The notes beneath the pieces were generated by a model. The model ran no database searches. It was given only the letters and a program-made list of their open reading frames with translations, and was not told where the DNA came from. This document shows, piece after piece, positions 13,366-20,648 of a DNA stretch of 33,538 nucleotides (positions are counted from its first letter, which is position 1; every line of letters starts with the position of its first letter). The stretch is from IMG/VR virus record IMGVR_UViG_3300036761_001965, positions 1 to 33,538 of that record; one strand, 5' to 3'. The translations under genes and the position numbers were made by a program. The stretch is from a virus.

Positions 13366-16300
13366 ACGTTCACTCCGCGCGCGCGCATCTGATCGGCGGT
13401 GCTGGGGGACGACACGCCGAAGGGCGCTCCGCTGCTGCCGGGGTTGGCCGGTGCAGGCGCCGGCGTGTTGCTCATGGACTGCTGCAAGGCTTGCCAGCGC
13501 TCTAGCACTTGACCGATCGCCGTGAGCGCCTGGCTGTTGTCGATCAGGATCGCCGACGAGACGATCGGCGCGACGAGTTTTTGCTGTTCGACCACGCGCC
13601 CCAAGTTCGTGACCGCTGAGGTGATGTCGGCCTGCGTCGTCATTAGGATCGGTTTCTGTAAGTCGGTGCGCTGTCGCCGCAAATCTTCTAGCCGGTCGGT
13701 GGCTTCATCGGTATTGAGGTTCGCCTTCATATCGACTTGATAGAGATCGGCCATTTTCCGACGTTCCGTGATCGAATCGCCGGCCACGCCTTTCAGGGAA
13801 TCGGCGTCAAATTTCACGCTGGCCGGAATGACCACGGGCGGGATCTGCTGGCCGAAAGTAGACAGCGCTTGTGTCGCCGGCTGGGTGTCGAGGGCCGTCG
13901 AGACCATGATGAGCGGCTGCTGTCTGGCGAGATCGGCCATGCTTACTTGGGCCGGCGTCGTATCGGTCGTGACGGTGATATTCTGGTGCGCTTGCAGCGG
14001 AATTGGGAAATCCGTACGGGCTTCTGTGAGATCGGTATAGAGTCCGTTGACCCTCTTTTGAAAGGCATCGATATTGCTATCCTTGGCCAGATCGGAAGTG
14101 TAACCAATGATGGCTGTAGTCGCGTCGTAGGTCGCCTTATCCACCAGCCCCCACTGCAACGCGAGTTGATTCATGGCCTTGGCGCGCACCTGCGGGTCTT
14201 GCACGGTCGCCAGTTGCTGCGCCGCAATGTCGAAGAGAATCTGCGCGGTCGCCTTCTTGTGCTCGGCGGCATTCGCTTCAATCTGTTTATTCAATTCGTC
14301 GTACTGCCCCGTGAGCTCGCCGATCTTCTTGCTATTGTCGATGTAGGACGTGACCGCTCCGCTGGCTTCGCCCAGTTTGCCTTTTACCGCGTCAATGCTG
14401 GCCGCGGTGTTCGCCAGTCGCAGCTGGTATTCCGCTTCGCTTTCGCCATTCTTCTTCACGGCGGTGGCCTGGTCTTCCTGCAGTACCGCCAGTTTCGCCA
14501 CTGCCGCGGCGCGGGCCGTTTCGCTCAGAGCCGCCGCGTTGTGGGACGTGACGGCCCGCCCGTTCGCCGCCGTGAGCTTGTCAATTTCAGCCTTGAGTTC
14601 TGCGGCTTTTTTGCCGGTTTCTGCCTGCTTGTCCGCGTAAGCCGTCAGCTCTTTGGTGACGGCGCCGGCCATCGCGATCTTGAGCACGTCGATCGACTGC
14701 ACGGCCAGCGCATTGCCGCGCGCCACGCCCTCGATAGCCGCGTCGCGGGTGGCCTGGTAATACTCGCGCAGGCCCGCCGTCGCATCCGCCGTCGTCGCCG
14801 TGAGATCGTGTTGGGTCGCGTTATAAATCGAGGCTTCTTTCCCCAGCGCGCTGAGCCCCTGAACCGCCTGATCGAGCAGGCCGCCCCGCGCGTGCAGCGC
14901 TTGGTTCGCGACATAGTCGGATTCGGCCAGTGCGTAGTTGCTTTGGACCAGTCGCCGCTGCTCTCCGTCCACGAGTTGGACGACTTTGATCAGATTGCCT
15001 TGGGCGTCGATCTCATAGCCGGCGGCTTTGGCCGTCGCTTCAATGCTGCTGCGGTAGTCGGCATAACCGTCTTTGGTCAGCTGCAGTTTCTCGTGCACCT
15101 GATCGAGCGTGTCGCGCACCCGCTCCTGACCATGCCAATAGATCTCGGTCGCGGCCGCCGCTTGCTGGATCAGGTCGCCGCTGCGGCTCATCTCGATCAG
15201 CTTGTCGTTGCTGGCGCCGGCGGCTTCCTGCACCTTGCCCAAATAATTGACGATCACGATTAAGCCCGCCACGAGCAGGCCCAGCTCGCCGGTCAGGATC
15301 GCCCCGCCATCTTTCAGGCGCACGAAGACGTCCTTGAGCGTTCCCGCGGAAACACCCGCGCCTTTCAAATACTCGGTCGAATCCTTCAGGCTGCCGATCA
15401 GCCCGCCCAGCCCGCCGGCCGCCGCGCCCAAGGCCGGTCGTAAGTCGTTGAACACGCCGACGGCCTTGCCGGCGATCGTCAGCACCGGCCCGGCAGCCGC
15501 CGCGGTCGCCCCCAGCGCGAGAATCAGATTTTGCTGCTCTTGCGTGAGACCGTTGAAGGCCGTTATCAAACTATTGACGACGCGCGCGCCTTCCGTGACC
15601 AACGGGATCAGGTTCTGCCCGATCATCGCCAGCGCGTCTTCCATCTCGGCCTTGGCGATCTTGGTCTGGCCGGCCAGCGCGCCCGACGTGCGCGCGAAGT
15701 CGCCCTGCGCCGCCGAGGTCTGCGCCAGGATGAGCGCCTGCGTGGCCAGGACGCGGCTTTGCGGGGTGAGCGCTTCGGTGGTCGTCTTGATGAGACCGAT
15801 CCGCATGGCCTCTTGCTTTAGGTTGACGTCATTGATCAGCACGCCATAGCGCCGGATGCCTTCGGATTCGCCGCGCAGCGCGCCGCCGATCGCGTTAATG
15901 GCGTCTTCGGGGGATGTGTTGTTAAAGGACGCCATGTCGGTGGCAAGTTGAATGTTTTGTTTGGAGAAGTTGACCAGCTCGTCGCCGGCCAGGCCCGCCG
16001 ACTTTCCGAACGTCGCGAAGGTCGCCGCCGCATCGAGAGCTTGCTGCTTGGATTGCCCGAGCGACGTCGCCGCGGTGTTGGCAAAATCCTGAATGCCTTT
16101 CGCGGAATCACCGAAGAGGACGTTGACCTTGCTGACCGTTTCGCCCAGATCGCTGGCCGTCTTGACCGCGACGCCGGCCAGCGCCACCAGCGGCAGCGTC
16201 ACGCCGACGGTCGCCTTCTGTCCGAGTCCGCCGAGGGTATCGCCCAGCCGGCTGGATTTATCGGTGACACGCTGCGACGTGCTGCCCAGATCCGCCAGGG

Positions 16301-16394
16301 CGCGATCGCTGTTTTTGATCGCCGCAATGCCGGCGTCGATGCCGGCCGTGTCCGCCGTGCTCGCAATTTTATAAAGGTCTTCAATTGTCGCCAT
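13362..16394 (-). CDS. Tail tape measure protein
   Basis: A 1,010-residue protein of the TP901-type tape measure family. The N-terminal 330 residues carry the conserved core (TASDLGETVSKVNVLFGDS, ALDAAATFATFGKSAGL and SPEDAINAIGGALRGESEGI segments). A hydrophobic segment lies at about 365-385 (ILTGELGLLVAGLIVIVNYL). Long Ala/Lys/Glu-rich helices at about 560-760 are predicted coiled coil. The end is Pro/Ala/Ser-rich. It sets tail length; with about 1.5 angstrom per residue the length implies a tail near 150 nm. It overlaps the chaperone gene upstream and the first Dit-like gene downstream. Confidence 0.92.
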   Translation of the reverse strand: MATIEDLYKIASTADTAGIDAGIAAIKNSDRALADLGSTSQRVTDKSSRLGDTLGGLGQKATVGVTLPLVALAGVAVKTASDLGETVSKVNVLFGDSAKGIQDFANTAATSLGQSKQQALDAAATFATFGKSAGLAGDELVNFSKQNIQLATDMASFNNTSPEDAINAIGGALRGESEGIRRYGVLINDVNLKQEAMRIGLIKTTTEALTPQSRVLATQALILAQTSAAQGDFARTSGALAGQTKIAKAEMEDALAMIGQNLIPLVTEGARVVNSLITAFNGLTQEQQNLILALGATAAAAGPVLTIAGKAVGVFNDLRPALGAAAGGLGGLIGSLKDSTEYLKGAGVSAGTLKDVFVRLKDGGAILTGELGLLVAGLIVIVNYLGKVQEAAGASNDKLIEMSRSGDLIQQAAAATEIYWHGQERVRDTLDQVHEKLQLTKDGYADYRSSIEATAKAAGYEIDAQGNLIKVVQLVDGEQRRLVQSNYALAESDYVANQALHARGGLLDQAVQGLSALGKEASIYNATQHDLTATTADATAGLREYYQATRDAAIEGVARGNALAVQSIDVLKIAMAGAVTKELTAYADKQAETGKKAAELKAEIDKLTAANGRAVTSHNAAALSETARAAAVAKLAVLQEDQATAVKKNGESEAEYQLRLANTAASIDAVKGKLGEASGAVTSYIDNSKKIGELTGQYDELNKQIEANAAEHKKATAQILFDIAAQQLATVQDPQVRAKAMNQLALQWGLVDKATYDATTAIIGYTSDLAKDSNIDAFQKRVNGLYTDLTEARTDFPIPLQAHQNITVTTDTTPAQVSMADLARQQPLIMVSTALDTQPATQALSTFGQQIPPVVIPASVKFDADSLKGVAGDSITERRKMADLYQVDMKANLNTDEATDRLEDLRRQRTDLQKPILMTTQADITSAVTNLGRVVEQQKLVAPIVSSAILIDNSQALTAIGQVLERWQALQQSMSNTPAPAPANPGSSGAPFGVSSPSTADQMRARGVNV
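15340..15353. repeat. Iterated 14-mer, copy in the tape measure gene
   Basis: GTTCCCGCGGAAAC, the same 14-mer as at 7874-7887, here inside coding sequence. Confidence 0.6.
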
Positions 16395-16997
16395 ACGCCA
16401 AGTCCCCGATCAGGTCGAGTACCGTATCCAGCCACTCCGCCTGATCGCTGCAAGTTCCGCGCCAGCCTAGTTTGTCTTCCGCCGCTTCATACGCCGAAAA
16501 AATCTGATAGGTGTCCCATGCGATCGAGAGGCGCCGCAATCCCCGGTAATCCTGATCGCGCAAGCCGCCGCTCGCCGGCAGGGTGTGCCAGCGCTGCAAG
16601 TCGAAGGCTGTAATTAAGGCCGTAGGCGCGGAAACTCGGTTTCCGGTTCGGTCTCTATCTCCACGGGCATACCGCACCACGCCCGCCAGGCTTTTGGGTC
16701 CAGCATCTTCAAGGTCTGCATATAGGCCCTGACCTGCGTGCTGGCCCACAACACGGCTTGCCCGTCGAGGCCGCGCAGATTGGTGAGCGGCACGGCATTG
16801 TGCAGCGAATGCCAGTTTTCGATCAGGCCGGCCGCCGCCGCCGCGCTGACCACCACGCCGGCGTATTGAATGTCCGTCTGTTCGGCGTGCTTATCGAGCG
16901 CCGCTTGCAGCGCCGTGTCGTAGTCCTCCAACTGCCCGTAGTTCGGGTAATTGGGCATCTCAAAATGCAGGCCGAAGCCCTCCTCGTCGAACATCAT
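16381..16997 (-). CDS. Tail assembly chaperone fusion made by -1 frameshift (gpGT-like)
   Basis: The open frame at 16381-16749 lies -1 relative to the chaperone gene at 16614-16997 and has no convincing start of its own. A slip on CCCAAAA (16698-16692) would join the first 102 residues of the short chaperone (through DPK) to 103 residues beginning SLAGVVRYARG, giving about 205 residues. The extension ends in an acidic helical part (EWLDTVLDLIGDLAYGDN). In lambda, gpG and gpGT made this way keep the tape measure soluble and recruit tube subunits. The gene lies between the tail tube and tape measure genes, exactly as in lambda-like phages. Confidence 0.8.
16614..16997 (-). CDS. Tail assembly chaperone, short form (gpG-like)
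   Basis: A 127-residue protein. The start at 16997 (ATGA overlap with the tail tube stop, GGAGG 8 nt upstream) is preferred to the longer in-frame start at 17024. It contains helical segments (YDTALQAALDKHAEQ, VSAAAAAGLIENW, QVRAYMQTLKML) and an acidic C-terminus (PVEIETEPETEF) that is replaced when the ribosome slips. Position and size fit the short tail assembly chaperone. The TAA stop is at 16614-16616. Confidence 0.8.
   Translation of the reverse strand: MMFDEEGFGLHFEMPNYPNYGQLEDYDTALQAALDKHAEQTDIQYAGVVVSAAAAAGLIENWHSLHNAVPLTNLRGLDGQAVLWASTQVRAYMQTLKMLDPKAWRAWCGMPVEIETEPETEFPRLRP
16692..16698 (-). other. Programmed -1 ribosomal slippery site CCCAAAA
   Basis: In the zero frame the site reads C CCA AAA, the X XXY YYZ pattern that allows both tRNAs to re-pair after a one-base backward shift. 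It lies inside the region where the two chaperone frames overlap (16614-16749), and the -1 frame is the one that stays open to 16381. Confidence 0.8.
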
Positions 16998-18028
16998 AGG
17001 GTCGCCTCCGAAGTGCGCAGCCACAGGCCGGCCGAAACGCCGGTCACCTGGTCCAGCTGACCAGCCGCCTTGATCGGCAGCATGGGAGTTTTGTTATCGC
17101 CGCTGATCTCGGGCAGGTCCATCGGGTTGATGTACAGCGATGGGATGCAGATATGCGCCTCGTAATGGTTCGTCGTCTCGATGCCGGGGCCTTGCAGGAT
17201 CATCTCCAGCGCCATCGCCGTGCCGGCGCGCCCGGCGTCGTAGAACGTGCTGCTGTAATCGAGCCAGGACATATCGAAGGTGACGTCGATATTGCGGTCG
17301 CCCGGCGATTGTTCGATGAGGGTCGGGTCCATCGTCAGGCCGTAGGCATCCGCGTCCAGGTTGTTGGAAATCTTGATCGAGAGGTTGCGCAGCTTGATCA
17401 CTTCGTCCGCATCCGCGAGGCTGATCTTTTTAGTGGCGCCGTCCAGATCGGTCGTCCCGCCGATGTTGATGATCGCGTCGTAGAAAAGGAAGCCGCGATT
17501 GAGCGCCGGATAGGCCGGCGTGCCCAGGAGCGCCGCGGATGACGTGGTGCCATCCTCGAAGGTCCCGCCGCACTTGGCCTCGTCCTTGGCGATCATATCG
17601 AAGGTCAGGCCGATTTGCTGCTTGGTGATCGCCTCGATCGTGACGGCGTTGACGGCGGCGCCCAGGATGTTCACCCCGAAGCTGCTGTTATATTGCTGCT
17701 GGAGGCTGAGCGTGTCGAATAAGGCCGCGTCGTTATACAGCAGGGCGTGATCGTAGGAAGCCCCGGCGGCGGTCGTCGTGAGGTCTGTCATAAACGAGTG
17801 GAAGAGCGTGCCGACATTGGTAAACCACCAGGGCAATTTCACCGGTCCGTTGACCGGCTTCGCGCCCAGGACGTTCTGCTGAATGTCACGCCCCACCCCC
17901 GTGGTGCGATAGGGCAGCACGTCGCGCTTGCTGCCGACCTGCGCCGAGTTGACCCACAGCCATTTCGCCGGCGTGGTCCAGGTGTTGTTCGCGCTTTCCT
18001 TGGAATACACAAAATGCTTGAGTGCCAT
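16994..18028 (-). CDS. Major tail tube protein, copy 1 of tandem pair
   Basis: A 344-residue protein, with AAGGAG 7 nt upstream of the ATG. It is almost identical to the 18092-19126 product over the N-terminal 80 residues (HFVYSKESANNTWTTPAKW onward) and the C-terminal 120. The differences cluster at about residues 81-95 and 150-215. The length is typical of tail tube proteins carrying an extra domain. It lies just upstream of the chaperone gene, the standard place for the tube subunit. Whether both copies build the tube or one is a decoration variant is not decided by sequence. Confidence 0.8.
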   Translation of the reverse strand: MALKHFVYSKESANNTWTTPAKWLWVNSAQVGSKRDVLPYRTTGVGRDIQQNVLGAKPVNGPVKLPWWFTNVGTLFHSFMTDLTTTAAGASYDHALLYNDAALFDTLSLQQQYNSSFGVNILGAAVNAVTIEAITKQQIGLTFDMIAKDEAKCGGTFEDGTTSSAALLGTPAYPALNRGFLFYDAIINIGGTTDLDGATKKISLADADEVIKLRNLSIKISNNLDADAYGLTMDPTLIEQSPGDRNIDVTFDMSWLDYSSTFYDAGRAGTAMALEMILQGPGIETTNHYEAHICIPSLYINPMDLPEISGDNKTPMLPIKAAGQLDQVTGVSAGLWLRTSEATL

Positions 18029-18091
18029 ACGATTACTCCTTGCTTAATTTTTCGTGACGCTCCGCCGGCTCTCGACGGTGAACGAGATCGA
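18029..18091 (-). other. Scar of the 3' end of the tail terminator gene between the tube copies
   Basis: The spacer between the tail tube copies matches the last codons of the 19143-19703 gene. A block of about 21 nt at 18071-18091 (CTCGACGGTGAACG on the + strand) equals 19176-19196 with one change, and the stretch around CTCCTTGCTTA also matches, with about 6 bases lost between. It is a dead remnant carried along when a unit of about 1.1 kb was duplicated. Confidence 0.75.
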
Positions 18092-19126
18092 CTAAATAGT
18101 CGCCTCCGAAGTGCGCAGCCATAGACCGAACGACACGCCCGTCGCCTGATGGAGTTGGCCGGTGGCTTTAACCGGCAGCATCGGCGTTTTGTTGTCGCCG
18201 CTAATTTCGGGCAGGTCCATCGGGTTGATATACAGCGATGGGATGCAGATATGCGCCTCGTAATGGTTCGTCGTCTCGATGACGGGGCCTTGCAGGATCA
18301 TCTCCAGCGCCATCGCCGTGCCGGCGCGCCCGGCGTCGTAGAACGTGCTGCTGTAATCGAGCCAGGACATATCGAAGGTGACGTCGATATTGCGGTCGCC
18401 GGGGCTTTGCTCGATGAGGGTCGGGTCCATCGTCAGGCCGTAGGCATCGGCGTCCAGGTTGTTGGAAATCTTGATCGAGAGGCTGCGCAGCTTCGCCACG
18501 GTGGTCGGAGCGCTCAACGACAATTTTCTATCTGTCCCGCCCAGCGCCGGCGTGCCGCCGATATGGATCAGCGCGTCGTAGAACAGAAAGCCGCGGTTCA
18601 GCGTCGGATAGACCGCTGGACTGATCGCGGCGACGGAAGCAGCGCCACTCTCAAACGTGCCGCCGCATTCCGCCTCGTCCTTGGCGATCATGTCGAAGGT
18701 CAGGCCGACTTGCTGTTTCGTGATCGCGTCGATGGTGACGGCGTTAACCGCCGCCCCCAGGACGTTGACCCCGAAGCTGCTGTTATACTGCTGCTGGAGG
18801 CTGAGCGTGTCGAATAAGGCCGCGTCGTTATACAGCAGGGCGTGATCATACACTCCGGTGGCCACCGTCGCCGTGTGGATCGCCGTCATGAACGAGTGAA
18901 AAAGCGTGCCGACGTTGGTAAACCACCAGGGCAGTTTCACCGGACCGTTGACGGGCTTCGCGCCCAGGACGTTCTGCTGAATGTCACGCCCCACCCCCGT
19001 GGTGCGATAGGGCAGCACGTCGCGCTTGCTGCCGACCTGCGCCGAGTTGACCCACAGCCATTTCGCCGGCGTGGTCCAGGTGTTGTTTGCGCTTTCCTTG
19101 GAATAGACAAAATGCTTAATCGCCAT
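18092..19126 (-). CDS. Major tail tube protein, copy 2 of tandem pair
   Basis: A 344-residue protein, equal in length to the 16994-18028 product, with AAGGAG 8 nt upstream. Conserved blocks include the region around PVNGPVKLPWWFTNVGTLFH and the C-terminal NPMDLPEISGDNKTPMLP. The variable parts (residues about 81-95, and 150-215 with GTPALGGTDRKLSLSAPTTV versus the other copy's GTTDLDGATKKISLADADEV) look like surface loops. It is the first tube gene read after the tail terminator and therefore probably the ancestral position. Confidence 0.8.
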   Translation of the reverse strand: MAIKHFVYSKESANNTWTTPAKWLWVNSAQVGSKRDVLPYRTTGVGRDIQQNVLGAKPVNGPVKLPWWFTNVGTLFHSFMTAIHTATVATGVYDHALLYNDAALFDTLSLQQQYNSSFGVNVLGAAVNAVTIDAITKQQVGLTFDMIAKDEAECGGTFESGAASVAAISPAVYPTLNRGFLFYDALIHIGGTPALGGTDRKLSLSAPTTVAKLRSLSIKISNNLDADAYGLTMDPTLIEQSPGDRNIDVTFDMSWLDYSSTFYDAGRAGTAMALEMILQGPVIETTNHYEAHICIPSLYINPMDLPEISGDNKTPMLPVKATGQLHQATGVSFGLWLRTSEATI

Positions 19127-19142
19127 GGTCTATGCTCCTTGC

Positions 19143-19703
19143 TTAGTTTTCGGTGACAAAGACAAACCGCCGGGTCTCGACGGTGAACGGGATCGATCCA
19201 AAGTTCTCATAGTTGTTCGTGCGGTTATCCAGGCCATAGAGGATCGGGCCGTCGAGAAAAAACTGGGCCACGAGTTCGTCGATAGTCTGAGCGCCGATCG
19301 TCTGGGTGGTTTGCAGACTACCCAGCGCGTGATGGACGTGCCGCTGCAATTCCAGCTGCGCCGTCATGACCAACCGCTTGATCAGATCGTAACTGGTGAC
19401 GGTCGCCCGCCGATCGTCAGTGGTCGAATCGACCAGCCAGTCGGCCAAACTCTGCGCCGCCAGGTTGGCCGTGAACGTGACCAGGCCGTGATAGAGGCAG
19501 GTGTACAACTCGCCCGTCAACGGTTCTTCGGGCGTCTCCTGCCCGATCAGCACTTCCACGAACGGATAGCGATCGACGGGCAGGGGCAGCGGTGCGCCGC
19601 CGCGAATGAAGAGCTGTACCTCGTCCAATGCACTATTCGCCTCCAGCGCGTCGAGCAGCGCATCGGCGATCGCGTTCACCATGAAATCCGTCACTAGGGT
19701 CAT
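19143..19703 (-). CDS. Tail terminator/tail completion-like protein
   Basis: A 186-residue protein (MTLVTDFMVNAIADALLDAL...) with an N-terminal helix, then mixed strands (PFVEVLIGQETPEEPLTGEL, HGLVTFTANLA) and a long central helix. The size and place, directly before the tail tube gene and after a gpG-like completion protein, match tail terminator proteins that cap the tube and connect it to the head. Its 3' end is the source of the remnant between the two tube genes. Assignment is by position and secondary-structure character only. Confidence 0.6.
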   Translation of the reverse strand: MTLVTDFMVNAIADALLDALEANSALDEVQLFIRGGAPLPLPVDRYPFVEVLIGQETPEEPLTGELYTCLYHGLVTFTANLAAQSLADWLVDSTTDDRRATVTSYDLIKRLVMTAQLELQRHVHHALGSLQTTQTIGAQTIDELVAQFFLDGPILYGLDNRTNNYENFGSIPFTVETRRFVFVTEN

Positions 19704-20233
19704 AGCACCCCGCCGCCCGTCTCAAAGGTCAGCCAGGCATACACGAACTGCCTGAACTGCTCGCGATCCTTATTCGTGATTTGCAGCATGGGCCGCGCCG
19801 GCATGTGCTCCGTGCCGAGTTGATGGTAGGTCCAGCGCGGCACCCCGCCCCGTTGGCCGGCCTTGACTCGATTGATCACCCGCAGCGTCTGCAGCGTGAC
19901 CTGCCAACGGAAGCCGGCTTGCATGGCGCCGGTCAGGACGAGTTTTGGCAGATTGCCATAGTGCCGGCGTTTCCAGGCCGCGTAAGCGGGACTCAATGGC
20001 GCCCAGCGCTTGGGCGTGCCCTGCGCCTCGAACTGGCGCGGGATGTGCTTATCCACCAGATACGCGCCGAAGCGCTGTAAGGGCTGCTGGAGATCCTGTG
20101 CGCGCACGTACAGCGCATTCAGGTAATCCACCACATCCGCCTTATCCACACCGCCGGAAAACTGAATTTCAGCGCCGACGATCTTGACCGTGGCCTTGCG
20201 GCCCTGCGAGAAGCCGAAGATTTGTTTAGCCAA
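19700..20233 (-). CDS. Phage virion morphogenesis/tail completion protein (gpG/HK97 gp10-like)
   Basis: A protein of about 177 residues. Typical features are RWAPLSPAYAAWKRRHYG, KLVLTGAMQAGF and YHQLGTEHMPARPML, which are hallmarks of the phage virion morphogenesis family (PF05069 type). The start is uncertain: TTG 20233 follows GGTGA by 5 nt and is used here; GTG 20242 and ATG 20296 (long overlap with the upstream gene) are alternatives. It overlaps the connector gene by 8 nt and the terminator gene by ATGA. Role: head-tail joining or tail completion. Confidence 0.75.
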   Translation of the reverse strand: MAKQIFGFSQGRKATVKIVGAEIQFSGGVDKADVVDYLNALYVRAQDLQQPLQRFGAYLVDKHIPRQFEAQGTPKRWAPLSPAYAAWKRRHYGNLPKLVLTGAMQAGFRWQVTLQTLRVINRVKAGQRGGVPRWTYHQLGTEHMPARPMLQITNKDREQFRQFVYAWLTFETGGGVL

Positions 20234-20648
20234 GGTTCTCACCCCGTGACCAATACCGATCGCGCTGCGGCTGAGGAGCGACGGCAAAGGCGACATTATC
20301 GTCTTCCGGTTGTGGCGCGTCGGGTAATTGCTGCTCGTTGCGGCGCAAGCGGGACAGGAAAGTCGTATAGGCCTCGCGCCAATAGGCGACCTTGGGTGGT
20401 TCGTCCTGGCTAGAATAGCGGGCATACCAGGCCTGCGGCGCGACTCCAAACATGGCGTAACGCTTGAGCAGCTGCAAGCCGCCCGCGCTGGTGATGGGCG
20501 TGTCATAGCCGGCGGCCTGCGCGACGCCGTCGAGCTCCGCGCTGACCTGTGCGCAGATTGCTTCCACGTCGTCGCGGGTCGGGGACGAGGCATCGGTAAA
20601 AGTTTCGCGCATCAATTGCATGATGTCCGCCAGGGTACAGTAAGGCAT
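20226..20648 (-). CDS. Head-tail connector (gp6-like) protein
   Basis: A 140-residue protein starting MPYCTLADIMQLMRETFTD, whose opening, with a short strand and helix and then repeated helices (VEAICAQVSAELDGVAQAAGY), resembles gp6/gp15-type head-tail adaptors and DUF1320-like proteins that bind under the portal. The C-terminus is Pro/Asn/Gln-rich and disordered. Its ATG shares one base with the stop of the beta-helix gene upstream. Position before the tail completion genes supports an adaptor role. Confidence 0.65.
   Translation of the reverse strand: MPYCTLADIMQLMRETFTDASSPTRDDVEAICAQVSAELDGVAQAAGYDTPITSAGGLQLLKRYAMFGVAPQAWYARYSSQDEPPKVAYWREAYTTFLSRLRRNEQQLPDAPQPEDDNVAFAVAPQPQRDRYWSRGENLG

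Noticed and set aside
13737-15263. Long rightward ORF of 508 codons opposite the tape measure gene
   Set aside because: It is an antisense shadow of the tape measure coding region, very Arg/Leu/Val-rich with no domain, and common in GC-rich DNA.
16614-16749. An independent gene at 16381-16749 with its own ATG
   Set aside because: Most of its first 20 codons overlap the chaperone gene with no ribosome binding site, and CCCAAAA explains access to this frame better.
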